Of a DNA stretch of 64,000 bases, positions 39,401 to 48,642 are shown in pieces. Position 1 is the stretch's first letter, and each line of letters begins with the position of its first letter. Both the position numbers and the translations under genes were made by a program. A model generated the notes under the pieces. The model did no database searches. It saw nothing but the letters and a program-made list of their open reading frames with translations, and was not told where the DNA came from. Source of the stretch: Blasia pusilla (taxonomy: Eukaryota > Marchantiophyta > Marchantiopsida > Blasiales); contig CM114271.1 in the NCBI GenBank assembly GCA_050084515.1, positions 7,812,001-7,876,000 on the forward strand. The letters run 5' to 3'.

Positions 39401-42400
39401 ATCACTTCTGTTGTCACTCCTGTAAACATCCCTGTAGTGTCGAACTCACATCAAGATGCTGATAAGGAGGAAGTATCAAAGGATACACTTGCAGAATGTA
39501 GTGGAGGATTAGATACTTGCACCCAAGGTGTAAGAGAGGAAGATCATGTTGAAAATGATCAGCCTATGAAGGTGTACCAAAGGAGAAGTGCAGCCAAGCA
39601 AGTTATAGAGGCACATGAGTCCACAGAGGGAGTGATCAAGGAGATCTCAGAGCAAAGGAGATCTGGAAGAATTTCCAAACCTGTAGAAAGGTTGGGGATA
39701 AACGAAGCTCATTCTATTGAAGAAGGAGTTGTAGAGCCCAACTCTTTGAGTGAGGCTATGAGCAGGAATGATTGAAACAGTGGAGCAGGCTGTGGCAGAA
39801 GAAAAGGTCTCATTAGAAAAATGAGACATGGGAGTTTGTAGATTTGCCACCTGGTAGAAAGACCATTGGTTGCAAATGGGTCTTCAGAAAAAAAAGGGGA
39901 CCAAAGAATGAGATCTTGAAGTACAAGGCACGTCTGGTTGCAAAAGGCTTCAATCAGGAGGCTGGTTTAGACTATCAGGAGACCTTTGCTCCTGTTGCAA
40001 GGTATGGATCCATTAGAGTTCTCTTGGCATTAGCAGCTCAACATAATTGGGAGGTGGAACAGATGGATGTGAAGACTGCATTCTTAAATGGAGAACTGAA
40101 AGAGGAGATCTACATGGAGGTACCAGATGGTTATACTCATCCAGGCAAGGTGTGTCTCTTGAAGAGAGCCCTTTATGGCCTAAAGCAAGCACCTAGATGC
40201 TGGTATGAGAAGATGGATGCTTACCTGATCAGGAAAAGATTCCAACGTAGCAATGCAGATCAAGGAGTGTACTCCTTAGACTCCACTATGTACATAGCAT
40301 TGTATGTTGATGATCTTCTGATGCTAGGAGGGAGCTTAGACACTGTAAAGAGAGTGAAGAAAAACCTCTGTCACAGGACAAACATAGAAAGTGTATATCT
40401 ATGATGGGCATTACTCTAAACTCTCATTAAGAGGGAGTGTTGAAATTTGTTAATATCTAGTTTAGTCATGCCCTAAAAGTAGTTAGTCAAATACTAACTT
40501 AGTTGGATACTAATTTAGTTAGCTAGAGATAACTTAGTGTTCCTCTATCTTTTAGGGTAACCTTGAATTAGGGCAATTCTCGAGTTAGGGCTAGCCACCA
40601 TCTGTTATTTAGGGTATGGATCTGTTCAAGAAGATCCAAGGGCCAGAAGTGCTCACCCTCATGTATATAATGTCTCTCTTTAGAGAGCAGAAGCCAATTC
40701 TACAGCATGCACAGTTTTGGTGAGGACTCCTGAGGCTCTTGGTCCTGCTGCAGAGTGATCAGAGAGTAGTAAGAGGAGATTGAGACTAATTGCTGTGCTT
40801 GCTAGAGCCTCACTGGAAGGCAGGTTGTTTTGTCTAGTATGCTGATGGAGATTGTTTGAGCTCAATGGTGAGCCATGTCTGATCTCTGAGCTGGTGACAT
40901 GTGCAAGGTGTGGCTGAGTAGAATCCTTCTTAGTATCTAAGAGATACTAAGAAGGATTCTACTCAGCCACACCTTGCACTCACACTACAGGTCCTCACAT
41001 GTCACCAGCTCAGAGATCAGACATGGCCCACCATTGAGCACAAACAATCTCCATCAGCATTCTAGACAAAACAACCTGCCTTCCAGTGAGGCTCTAGCAA
41101 GCACAGCAATTAGTCTCAATCTCCTCTTCCTACTCTCTGATCACTCTGCAGCAGGACCAAGAGCCTCAGGAGTCCTCACCAAAACTGTGCATGCTGTAGA
41201 ATTGACTTCTGCTCTCTAAACAGAGACATTATATACATGAGGGTGAGCACTTCTGGCCCTTAGATCTTCTTGAACAGATCCATACCCTAAATAACAGATG
41301 GTGGCTAACCCTAACTCGAGAATTGCCCTAATTCAAGGTTACCCTAAAAAGATAGAGGAACACTAAGTTATCTCTAGCTAACTAAGTTAGTATCTGACTA
41401 ACTACTTTTAGAGCATGACTAAACTAGATATTAACAAATTTCAACAAGGTAAGCCTCTTGCTCTTAAAGGACAGCCCCTGGCTATCTTGAGCCCTAAAAG
41501 TCTTTAACTAAGACTAAGGGAGGCTATTGGGAAACCCTAAAGGATTAGTTAACAAACCTAAAAATAGATTCTTACATACAAATAATAAAAGTAACTTTTC
41601 ATAGTAAAAAGGTAAAGAAGTACTTTTTTGTTCCCAATTGCAATTTCAACAGACATCCTCTCTTAGTAGTATGGATTTGGAATAAATCCATTCCCTGGTG
41701 CAGGCGAGTCAGAGTTCTCATCTGTTCTTGGCTGACTTCTTGTTGGAGAGGAAATTCTTATGGCTATAACATGGATTGGCAGGATACGCGGAAGTTGGAA
41801 CAACTCCATTGTGATCCAGTGCAGCGATTGGTTGCAGATTGTGTGCTTACTGAGCTTGACACTGCAATTGTTACAGACCGAAGTGGAAATTTTTGTGTCC
41901 TATCTTGTGCAACAGTAGCAGATGGTATGTCTATAATCCTGAAAAGATATTGACTTCCGTTGCAGAGATATGATGAAGGCAGTTGGTTCCTATGTAGTGA
42001 ACCGTTTGCATCTTTCTGGGGTTATGTGTAGCACAACTTGGAGGTATTATTTCTGTGTCCTGTAATAAGGGAATTTTTTTTTGTAAAACAGAGAGAATCA
42101 GCCCAGAGCGCAATTTGAGTATAAGCTGTTGGTATCACGTGGGTGAAACGGTTGTACGCATAACAAAGGTCAGCTTGCATTGTTTTGAGATTACTGTACT
42201 TTCTCTGCCATAGTTTGTAGGAAGTGTGGGTTTCTTTCTTGTTCAGTTCAGAAGATCCATATTCCTATCCAGTGACCTAAGTTCATGTCAGTGATGAGAA
42301 ACCCACCATTCACCAATTTCTTTGGCCAGATCTGATTACTAATAGGCTTTGGTTTTCATTTCTTGGTTTGCCTTATCTGCAGGGATCCTTTGCATACAAA

Positions 42401-43205
42401 GCACCATTTGAGGAATCTTTGAAAATGTGTGGTGTCAGAAGCTTGTCACCAGATTTATCGGGTGCATCCCTTGTGGGAAGCACACTTCTAGGAAGTGTCA
42501 TTATATTCATGGAAGTTTCAAGGTGTGGATTGCAATTGAGAACTGCTTTTTGTGGGCATAGTGGATTGGTTTGAAAGCTAATTGTGTTTGTTTCATTGTT
42601 TTGTTGTGCATCTCATCAGATCCAACGGTTTCCATATGTGATTTGTACTGTTGGTGTCTGAGTGATGGTCCAAAAAATGCAATTTGGACTTCATGTTTAC
42701 ATTGGACAGTTTTATCATTCATTTCTTTTTGCAGGGAAGACTATGAACTGCTTCAAGCTGTGCAGATTCGGCTTGCATTGCACCCCCTCACCGCTCCATT
42801 GCTGGGTAATGACCATGCTCGGTATCGCCGCCAAGGCTGCCCTGTAAGTACAGCAACCAAAATATGAATTGCAGCTTTTAGCTGGTCCATATCTTTCCCA
42901 CAACAAGATTGTGCTTATACTCTGCTGCAGTGCTACAGATGCTGAAGTCAGGTATATCTTCTGACACCATCTATTTTTTGGTGAAATTGAAGCATGCTGG
43001 AATCTATCAAGTCCTTGATGGCGATATGCTGGGACAGTTTTTGGAGTTGACAAGTGCACAACAGCAGATGGTTTTGTCTGGTGAGTATATGGGTATTTTA
43101 CCTGAAGATCCCAACGAAGTGTGGATACATGGAGGGCTTTCAAAGAACCTACCAATGGAACCAGTGTTACGTCTCTTTGAGAGAGTACACAATTATCTCA
43201 CCTGA
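15470..43205 (+). CDS. Large DDB1/CPSF-A-type beta-propeller protein, 17 exons
   Basis: Exons: 15470-15619, 16117-16251, 16822-16901, 17184-17267, 17816-17903, 17949-18044, 18131-18231, 18378-18524, 23994-25923, 26257-26555, 26949-27249, 27699-27854, 41783-41924, 42092-42168, 42383-42522, 42735-42843, 42993-43205. All junctions are GT-AG and phases agree, giving one frame of 1,415 residues. It resembles the plant protein annotated as CPSF A subunit family (Arabidopsis At3g11960 type), a relative of DDB1, SF3B3 and CPSF160. Such proteins are built of three WD-like propellers; the N-terminal part matches the MMS1_N region and the last 350 or so residues the CPSF_A domain ([33 protein letters not shown]). 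The family is linked to RNA processing or cullin-4 adaptor roles; the exact role of this member is unknown to me. Introns 8 and 12 are filled with retrotransposons. Intron 5 is only 45 nt. The last acceptor (42,992) is the least certain. Confidence 0.85.
19390..19540 (-). repeat. Extra partial LTR-C copy
   Basis: The segment repeats the last 150 bases of LTR-C (AATTATTTATTTATACC through CATTCTCAGCA) directly after the left LTR, with several substitutions. It gives a local duplication next to the RNase H end of Copia-C. Confidence 0.7.
20697..21095 (+). repeat. LTR-D insertion inside Copia-C
   Basis: The segment begins TTAATATCTAGTTTATTCATG and runs through GTTAGTCAAATAC and GAGGACTCCTGAGGCTCTTGG to a TGTGACTC end, matching the LTR at 34,097-34,627 and 40,438-40,938. 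It splits the Copia-C RT. A second LTR-D piece in opposite orientation lies at about 21,538-21,692. Confidence 0.75.
21538..21692 (-). repeat. LTR-D fragment, inverted
   Basis: The reverse complement of the first 150 bases of LTR-D, ending AACAAATTTCAACA on the plus strand. It lies directly before the right LTR of Copia-C and in opposite orientation to the 20,697 piece. Confidence 0.75.
28062..28120 (-). mobile_element. LINE-B 3'-end stub (5'-truncated)
   Basis: GAATGAATAGATTTAATGTCC and the following 40 bases match the 3' end of LINE-B at 30,013-30,075 with a few changes. It is thus a very short, 5'-truncated LINE-B insertion in intron 12, ending in TTCA repeats on the minus strand and abutting Copia-D. 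Confidence 0.75.
28121..30012 (+). mobile_element. Copia-D, deletion derivative (5' part)
   Basis: Gag tail with a CFYCGKVDH zinc knuckle (about 28,446; the final Cys is lost), protease region with DTGATAYM (about 28,580, D-T-G), GAG-pre-integrase [11 protein letters not shown] (about 28,970), then an abrupt jump to the distal integrase ([16 protein letters not shown], about 29,045; LRQFGC, about 29,180). The RT is missing, and the RNase H C-terminus ([15 protein letters not shown]) appears at about 29,795. LINE-B interrupts it at 30,013, and the last part resumes at about 33,410. No LTR was assigned. Confidence 0.82.
30120..30731 (-). pseudogene. LINE-B C-terminal domain with CCHC motif
   Basis: This 200-codon frame is in register with the RT and separated from it by one TAA. 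It ends with [20 protein letters not shown], a CX2C...HX4C-type finger common at LINE ORF2 C-termini and thought to contact nucleic acid. The in-frame stop suggests a single inactivating change. Confidence 0.8.
30732..31992 (-). pseudogene. LINE-B reverse transcriptase
   Basis: The frame 31,992-31,768 has [17 protein letters not shown] and the NYRTI finger motif. Frame 31,853-30,732 (373 codons) has [13 protein letters not shown] (catalytic Asp), [34 protein letters not shown] (catalytic Asp pair) and a YIYLGVQL thumb motif. The stop at 30,732 (TAA) is in frame with the downstream C-terminal domain. The RT core itself looks intact across this stretch. Confidence 0.92.
32535..33399 (-). pseudogene. 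LINE-B endonuclease (APE/EEP type)
   Basis: Minus-strand motifs in order: NCGG near the start, FFAETHEHD with the metal-binding Glu, [15 protein letters not shown], and, after a frameshift near 32,690, SVVDYLIG. The last motif is doubled by an in-frame 42-bp tandem duplication (32,566-32,607 and 32,608-32,649). A final DHEPLYFDI (catalytic His) begins the next frame at about 32,535. Two frameshifts make the copy inactive. Confidence 0.85.
33410..33600 (+). mobile_element. Copia-D 3' part resumes after LINE-B
   Basis: The frame [20 protein letters not shown] with [11 protein letters not shown] is the end of a Copia RNase H domain and continues the reading that stops at HHLVHDKV at 30,012. This shows that LINE-B inserted into an existing Copia copy. 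Confidence 0.85.
33601..34096 (-). other. Internal leader of a Copia element behind LTR-D
   Basis: On the minus strand, LTR-D (34,627 to 34,097) is followed by TCATGGTAGGGCTCTG, which resembles the Copia PBS TGGTATCAGAGC with changes, and then untranslated sequence. This indicates the 5' start of a further LTR-D element. No coding motif is clear. Confidence 0.45.
34097..34627 (-). repeat. LTR-D copy between two Copia interiors
   Basis: In minus orientation it starts ATATCTAGTTTAGTCATG (the first 14 or so bases of LTR-D are missing) and ends AACAAGAGTCACA. It lies between the integrase end of Copia-E and a PBS-like sequence, so it has Copia interior on both sides. Confidence 0.85.
34634..36960 (-). 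mobile_element. Copia-E, gag to integrase, RT and RNase H missing
   Basis: Minus strand: gag (36,959-36,681 and 36,660-36,367, with [10 protein letters not shown] and a [15 protein letters not shown] core), CCHC region about 36,250, protease [14 protein letters not shown] (about 36,080), integrase core [14 protein letters not shown] (about 35,445), [15 protein letters not shown] (about 35,240) and [11 protein letters not shown] (about 35,030), with an acidic linker to 34,634. RT and RNase H are absent and LTR-D follows. Several stops split the frame. Confidence 0.87.
37000..37506. repeat. Degenerate AGAAGCAC...TTAGTGC repeats
   Basis: The motif CAGAAGCAC(A/T)CTTAGTGC, often followed by CCACTCAGG, recurs at about 37,002, 37,087 and 37,196, with a weaker copy at 37,263. 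It lies upstream of Copia-E gag (minus strand), so it may belong to its leader or 5' LTR. No gene is present. Confidence 0.6.
37507..38230 (-). mobile_element. LINE-B fragment (RT part)
   Basis: Minus-strand frames 38,156-37,845 ([31 protein letters not shown]) and 37,692-37,507 ([31 protein letters not shown]) match the RT of the large LINE-B copy. Both ends are truncated and frameshifts are present. Confidence 0.85.
38231..38735. other. Intron sequence, nothing recognised
   Basis: This is the part of intron 12 between a LINE-B fragment and the first 56-bp direct repeat. No coding, LTR or RNA signal was found. Confidence 0.4.
38736..38791 (+). repeat. 56-bp exact direct repeat, left copy
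   Basis: It begins GGTAAGCCTCTTGC, ends CCTAAAAGTCT and is identical to 41,448-41,503. The pair flanks Copia-F plus the LTR palindrome. Confidence 0.95.
38792..40437 (+). mobile_element. Copia-F, 5'-truncated with an internal deletion
   Basis: It has an integrase core (38,825-39,775; [29 protein letters not shown] with the catalytic Glu, LKVFGC) and RT (39,844-40,404; [61 protein letters not shown]). The sequence then jumps to the polypurine tract AAGAGGGAG and the LTR at 40,438. The last part of RT, RNase H, the 5' LTR, gag and protease are missing. The RT and integrase frames are open, so this is one of the younger pieces in the intron. Confidence 0.9.
40438..41446. repeat. Giant LTR-D palindrome (two inverted LTRs, 3-base spacer)
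   Basis: The left arm 40,438-40,938 is LTR-D in plus orientation, starting TGTTGAAATTTG after the Copia-F polypurine tract. The right arm 40,942-41,446 is its reverse complement, ending CAAATTTCAACA. The spacer is AAG. The arms are nearly identical; the left one lacks about 20 bases present in the right near 40,910. Transcripts across it would fold into a 500-bp hairpin inside the host gene's intron 12. Confidence 0.95.
41448..41503 (+). repeat. 56-bp exact direct repeat, right copy
   Basis: It is identical to 38,736-38,791 and lies one base beyond the end of the LTR palindrome. Beyond it, intron 12 continues without recognised elements to the exon at 41,783. Confidence 0.95.
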
Positions 43206-44897
43206 GTGTCTAATTGATCTCATTCCTCAGAGATCCTTCTGTCAAAATCTAGTTCCAATCATTGTAAACAATTGTCGACTTCAAAAGAAAAAGAGTTCCA
43301 CAATTTCAAATGTTCCACCCACTGCCCGTCAACTTTGCCAACAAAAGGGGAGAAGCCAGCCCATAGGCAAATGACTCGAAGATTGAGCCCTTGCCCTTCA
43401 GCTTTCTGGGCGACTCTCGAACCCTACTGGCTTCCGATCCGCACCATTAATGCGGATTAGTGTTGGTGGATCTGATTTTACCTTGCAATAAGAGCTTAGT
43501 GATCATTCTGCTCATGTACATCTGTTTCATTAAGGCTGGTTAATCTCTCTGGGTGTTAGTCTTAGTGCCTCCCTCACCTCGGGGAGATTGTAGAAAAATT
43601 CTTCTTTTCAGAGATAATCATGTGATCGAATCTGTGGTTGCTTCGTGGCCCTTCCATACCCATGTTGTGAAACTAGGAAATATGCTCTGTGCCCAGAATT
43701 CGGTGTGGCAATCCCATTTGTTATGTCATGGAAATTTTGACGAAAGTGGTAATCAATTGTGTTTCATCCAACCAGCAATGTTCATGAAGTAGATACACAA
43801 TGTAATAATAAAAGAAAGTGTATACATGGAGTAGTATTTCATACCCATCAATTTTGGCCTATACTTCAAGAAAAAGTCCAGGTTCAATACCTGCACTCTT
43901 AGGTCACCTCATAAAAGAAGATCTCATATGACCTCTGAAAACAGGGAAGTACAAGGCTTGGATATTATCTTGCGTTATGCCTTATCTACCATGACACAAA
44001 AGACAAATAAACTCTCATTAATTCGAAGTAGATGTGGATCTTTGGATACTCCCTCTCACCAAGGTAAGTTGATCGGGGAGGAATTGGTGCTTCCTAATCA
44101 ATTAGAAGACTTGATATAGAGAAAGTTACATACTGCACAAATCAAGTTAAATTCTTGGATTGTATTTGGAGATGATGGTAGTATTTGGGCTAGTCACATA
44201 GAGTTTATATTCAAAAAGGATTGGGCTATGTCTTAAATGAATATAGATAAAAGAGGGACTACCCAATTTGTTGATGAAACTTTCCAAAAGATGGGATCCC
44301 CAATGTAGTAAAAGGAGAATTAGATTATGCACTTACCAAAATGAAACCATAAACGCGTTCAAGGAATTCTACAACGTTGTAGATATTTATGTTCAAAATT
44401 TTGGACATAAATTTAGGGTTGAGGAAAATATCCATCCTTGCAAGGACCTCACTAGTCGGATATTGAAATGAACTTTTAGACATTTTTTCAATATCCATTG
44501 GAAAATAGGAAAATGTATGAATGACGATGAGGTCGCAACCGTAGGAACCTTCCATGGAATCCACCACTAAGTAAAGGTATTGTCTCATGTGGATACTTTT
44601 CCAGCTATTTGGTAGGTCATGATGATCTACTCACTTTTGCCCCTCAGATTTGAAGGCGTAGTTATCTTGTACCCTCCAAAGTCCCGGGGACGTGTGATTT
44701 AGTACCCTTTCGAAGGAAAGATTTAATTGATATTGGCAGGAAAATCTTTGACTGGGAAATTCATGATTTTCTTACTTCCACCACATCAGAATTTTGAGTT
44801 TGTTGTGATAATTTATCAGCAAAAAATTTCTTGTCCCCTTCCATGTACTTGACTTGAAAAACAACATATCCCCTACGATCAGGGCTCCCGCTAGAAC
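43206..44897 (+). other. 3' flank of the host gene, otherwise unassigned
   Basis: After the stop at 43,203-43,205 the sequence lacks recognisable coding. AATAATAAAAG at about 43,803 could be part of a polyadenylation region, but this is a guess. From 44,000 to 44,500 short frames on both strands show no known motif. Confidence 0.35.
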
Positions 44898-45370
44898 CTA
44901 CCCAATGGGGGCCCAACCTACCCTATGGGCTTGTCTTGGGCTAGTGAGGGCCATAAAACGGTGCGGGCTTGGGCAGATTGGGTATCTGCTACAGGCTCGA
45001 TGCGCGGGCCTGGTTGTGGGCCGCGGATACGCGGGCGGCATGTGAGTGGACACGACCATCCCATGAACGGACTTGTTCGTTTCCGTGCAACTTTGCTCCG
45101 CGTAGGCGTTCCCCTCCAAATATTCTTGTAGCCAACTAACACTACCCATGAATGTTTCCAAGGTGATCATTGTGTCACCTTGTGGATCACCACCACCATC
45201 ACACCTTGCAAACCACACAATTAGATGGCTCATTCGACCGTCATATAATCGCCATCCTCGTCAATATATAAGAAATCATCTCCTTCAAAAAATTGAGGTT
45301 GAAACTAAGGGAATATAACACTCTTCTCCCTACCAACATATTGAAAGACTCTTCAAGTGTTTTTATCACA
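44898..45370 (-). pseudogene. Relic of the methyltransferase-gypsy family (protease region)
   Basis: The minus strand reads NMLVGRRVLYSLSFNLNFLKE and then MSHLIVWFARCDGGGDPQGD and GSVSWLQEYLEGNAYAE. This matches, in order and spacing, the protease tail and linker of the large element at about 58,520-58,230 (DVLVGSTVIYPLGFILDLWEE; GSVSWTGELLEGNAHAE). It is a diverged second family member that breaks off after the linker and before any methyltransferase sequence. Confidence 0.75.
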
Positions 45371-45379
45371 CGATTGCGC

Positions 45380-45563
45380 GAGTTCCGCGGCTAGGTGGCA
45401 CAGCCTGGACCCCTTCCTCCACGCCGCGGTCGGGCGGCTCGCCCCAGGTTCGACCCGTCGCGGTCCCGCCCGAGTTCCGGGGCTGGGCGGTGCAGCCTGG
45501 ACCCCTTCCCCCACGCCGCGGTCGGGCGGCTCGGCCCACGTCTGAGCCCTCGCGGTCCCGCCC
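45380..45563. repeat. GC-rich tandem duplication, two 92-bp units
   Basis: Units 45,380-45,471 and 45,472-45,563 both start GAGTTCC and share CAGCCTGGACCCCTTCC and CACGCCGCGGTCGGGCGGCTC. They are visibly far richer in G and C than anything else between 43 and 53 kb. Confidence 0.85.
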
Positions 45564-45750
45564 CTCGCGAGTAATCCCTCAATCACTCAGACTAAACCAT
45601 ACGGCACTCAATCTACACTCTGTCACTAAGACGTGTGTTGTGCGATTACAAGCAGCGTGGTGCGGCAAATCAACTGATCTATCGTCTCATCGACAAACCA
45701 TCCTCAACTCAGGATGCGCATCGTTGCACTATGTGAAGGATTCTCTAGTT

Positions 45751-46500
45751 TGTCACATCTTAGTTAGGCAACGGGTAGAGTTCTACCATGTGGACGACAT
45801 AGAGGGTCAACGAGCGGTTCGGATGTAACTTTGTCTTGAGATGTTGGATGATGTTCATGACTGATCTATTGCCTCGGGACGTTATTCATGGTGATTCCCC
45901 TTCTTTGCTATTTCTGGATAGGTAATCCATTGACCGATTCCACGGTCATCCGATAACCATCCGGACACGAAGCACAAGGACTATGAAGGAGCGGGGAAAA
46001 TAACCCGCCCTAATCGGGGTGGAGTTCGGAGGGCCCGTAATAGCTTCGGATTTTTGCAATCCAGCCTGGCAATCAAGGTTATAAGAGAGGGAAAGATGGC
46101 TTTCCCAAGCCATCTTTCTCATGTTGAGCCTGAGGGTTACCTCTTTTTCTTGTGTATGTAGGAACTAGGGTGCTAGCATCCGGATTCCTTGATAGCGGAA
46201 GGTGGATGTGGTTCAATATGCCAATGTAGATTGAGGAGTGGAGTCTTGGGCAGGGTGACCCATTTTTACTCTGATTTTACATGAGAAATATGTGAGGGGG
46301 CAAGGGGAATTCATTGTATGCAAGTAGGCAAGCAAGTTGCCTTGATGGGGAGCCCCTAGAGACATGTGTGTCACCTTGTTTGCCGTTTGATTTGTTTGGA
46401 AGGCCGTGCGCGGAAGCGTTGCTAGTTTTCCACATATTTTAGCTAGAAGGGGATTAGGATAAAGCAATAGCAGGGGTCCGGCAACAACTCTCAATTGTAG
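45751..46500 (+). repeat. LTR of the methyltransferase-gypsy family, plus orientation
   Basis: It starts TGTCACATCTTAG and parallels the minus-strand LTR at 53,462: GTAACTTTGTC, TGTTGGATGA, a TATA box (TTATAAGAG, about 46,079), the GAAAGATGGCTT hairpin (46,091-46,118) and CTAGGGTGCTAGC. Its U5 part from about 46,280 differs from the 53-kb copy, so it is a subfamily variant. The right end is approximate. Confidence 0.75.
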
Positions 46501-46859
46501 CGTAGCAGGTAGTATTGACGTGTGAGCGGCACGTGTCGAGAGAAGGAGAGAAAGAGTGTTGAGTAGGTCTTGGAGCCGTCGGGGGGCTGTCAGGTAAAGG
46601 CGACTAGAGGATTAGGGTTAGGTTGTAGCTTGTTAGATTAGGCTAAGTAGGCTCGGGAAGGATAAGGTGATAGTTCTTTATTAGTAACCCATCGATTGCG
46701 CTTTGTCGATCCATTCTATCAGACCCCCAAAAATTTTTCTCGCATGTAAGATGACATTTGGATACCCACCTTGACAGTGGGTCCATATCCTTATGCATCC
46801 TGACCCAATGTGTTTCCACTATCATTCAAAGCTAGCATGTTGAGATGCCTATTACTAGG

Positions 46860-47370
46860 AGCCGTAATGAATTCCACTTTCCCCATGACCGAGCCCATGA
46901 CAACTTTCTTATCTAAAATCAGACTAAAAATGGCTCACATGAGCAGCTCCATTCTCAAATCCACATCCACCTATCGAACTACGTCCTCCATTATGAGGGA
47001 ATCCGGACGCTAATACCCTAGTTCCTACACACAAATAAGTTTCTCAAGCCAACATGAGAAGGTTGGCTTGAGAAAGCCATCTCTCCCTCTTTTATAGCCT
47101 TGGTGGGAAGAGCCCGGCCCTTCCCCCAAAATAACCTCCTCACGATAACCTGCATGCACAGGTTATTGGGTAACCTTTGACTCGGTCAATCGGTCACCTA
47201 CCCAACAGACCAAAATAGAAATAGAAATAATATTGTTGACACAATAGACGTGTCGTCAACCTCATCGGACATCTTAGGGCAAAGTTACACCCAAACAGAC
47301 CGGTGACCCCCTATGTTGTGGACGTGATAGAACTCTATCTGTCGGCTAACTAAGATATTACAACTTCCCT
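46860..47370 (-). repeat. LTR of the same family, minus orientation
   Basis: On the minus strand it starts TGTAATATCTTAGTTAGCC at 47,370. Compared with the 45,751 copy it has the same order: TCTATCACGTC, GTAACTTTGCC, a CTATAAAAGAGGG TATA box, the GATGGCTT hairpin (about 47,060-47,085) and AGGGTATTAGCGTCCGGATTC. It is inverted relative to 45,751-46,500, about 360 bases away. Confidence 0.75.
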
Positions 47371-48642
47371 ACTTGGAACATATATGTTGCACATCTCACT
47401 ATATTTTTATAACATCACATATCCAAAATTTTCTTCTCTAAATGATTTCGTTTCTTTATAGTTTCCAAATAAGCTTATCTAAACTTATGTTAATTGTTCG
47501 AACAACTCAGATGTTCTGCCTTATATAAGTCCACATGAAATATGAAAGTTTCCAAATCCTTTATTACTACGGTATATCTCATGCATTATTTTTCTTTAGA
47601 ACATCATATATTGAGTGTCCTGCGCCTACTCTCCTTTAGTGTTGCAGAAGCGTGCGTTTAGTAAGACACATTCTGAATGTTGATCTCCATCCAAACATGC
47701 ACTCACGTTAGTCGGGTCTAGATCAATCAATGCTCTAACTCTGCGAGTTCTTGACTCGGCTTCTCATCAAGCTCAACCTTCCTAGTTTCTTACTTCACAA
47801 CATAGACAAATCTCTCAAGACTTGGGATAGACTTTCTAGTCGATTCAAGAACCTCAAATGGCGTTTGCATGCTTAGCGGTCCCAACTGTCCAAAGGACCT
47901 CGAATGAGTCCCTAACCGAGACTCACTAGAATGAGTCACGGGTTGGAATCCAAGTGTGGCTTTCGAAATCCATTCCCTTGGATCATGTTTGGGTTTCGAG
48001 TCCCAACGCCAAACTCTTGTTCCATCTTGTGCCCTTGAGCCACCCTTTGGTGTCCAAAGTGAGGTTTGTGTTCCAAGAATTCTTGGAGACACTCCCCCAT
48101 ACTAGTACTTCTGGGTATCATCCTTCTCCTCCTAACTATCGGAAAAGACAGTCGGGCCCTTCATTTTGGTCCTCAACCCAACTCCCTTTATAGTTATTTT
48201 TGGAAAATATCTCAGCCTCTTCTTGTGCGTTTGTTGAGATATTTGGTGCGTTGGAACAGTTTTTGCATAAGATTCATAACTCCATCTTAGTTGTCCCAAA
48301 CGCATCTTGCGACTTAATAGTATGATCCGAAACACAGTTAAAACCCCAAACACTAGTCGCGTTCCAAATCTGGTTCTCACCTCTTTGGCAACCAACCTTC
48401 CTAGACTCAACTTATCTCAAGTCTTGGTTTATGTTTGGTCCAGGTTTTCTAGTTGCGACCATAAACACATGAAATGCACAAAATCTATTCATGTGTTTCG
48501 TCTCTTAGACTCTTCCAAGAGACATGTCCAAAGCGCAACCATCCTAGTGAGAGCTCGATAATGTTCTGATGTTCCGCTTGGTGTTTTTTTGGTTACAAGG
48601 GTTGCGACATTTACAGCATCATATCTACAAGGTATTATATCG
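47371..48642. other. Unassigned stretch
   Basis: Open frames here are short and lack motifs. No LTR, RNA gene or tandem repeat was recognised. Confidence 0.35.

Noticed and set aside
42909-42992. Upstream extension of the last host exon ([13 protein letters not shown]...)
   Set aside because: It is in frame, but joining at 42,993 gives the shorter linker expected before LDGDML in this family. It is kept only as an alternative splice form.
43928-44471. Possible eroded gene with several short frames
   Set aside because: The frames do not join without many changes, and no motif identifies a family.
47790-48092. 100-codon minus-strand frame
   Set aside because: It has no motif and no neighbouring gene structure, and a frame of this length is expected by chance here.
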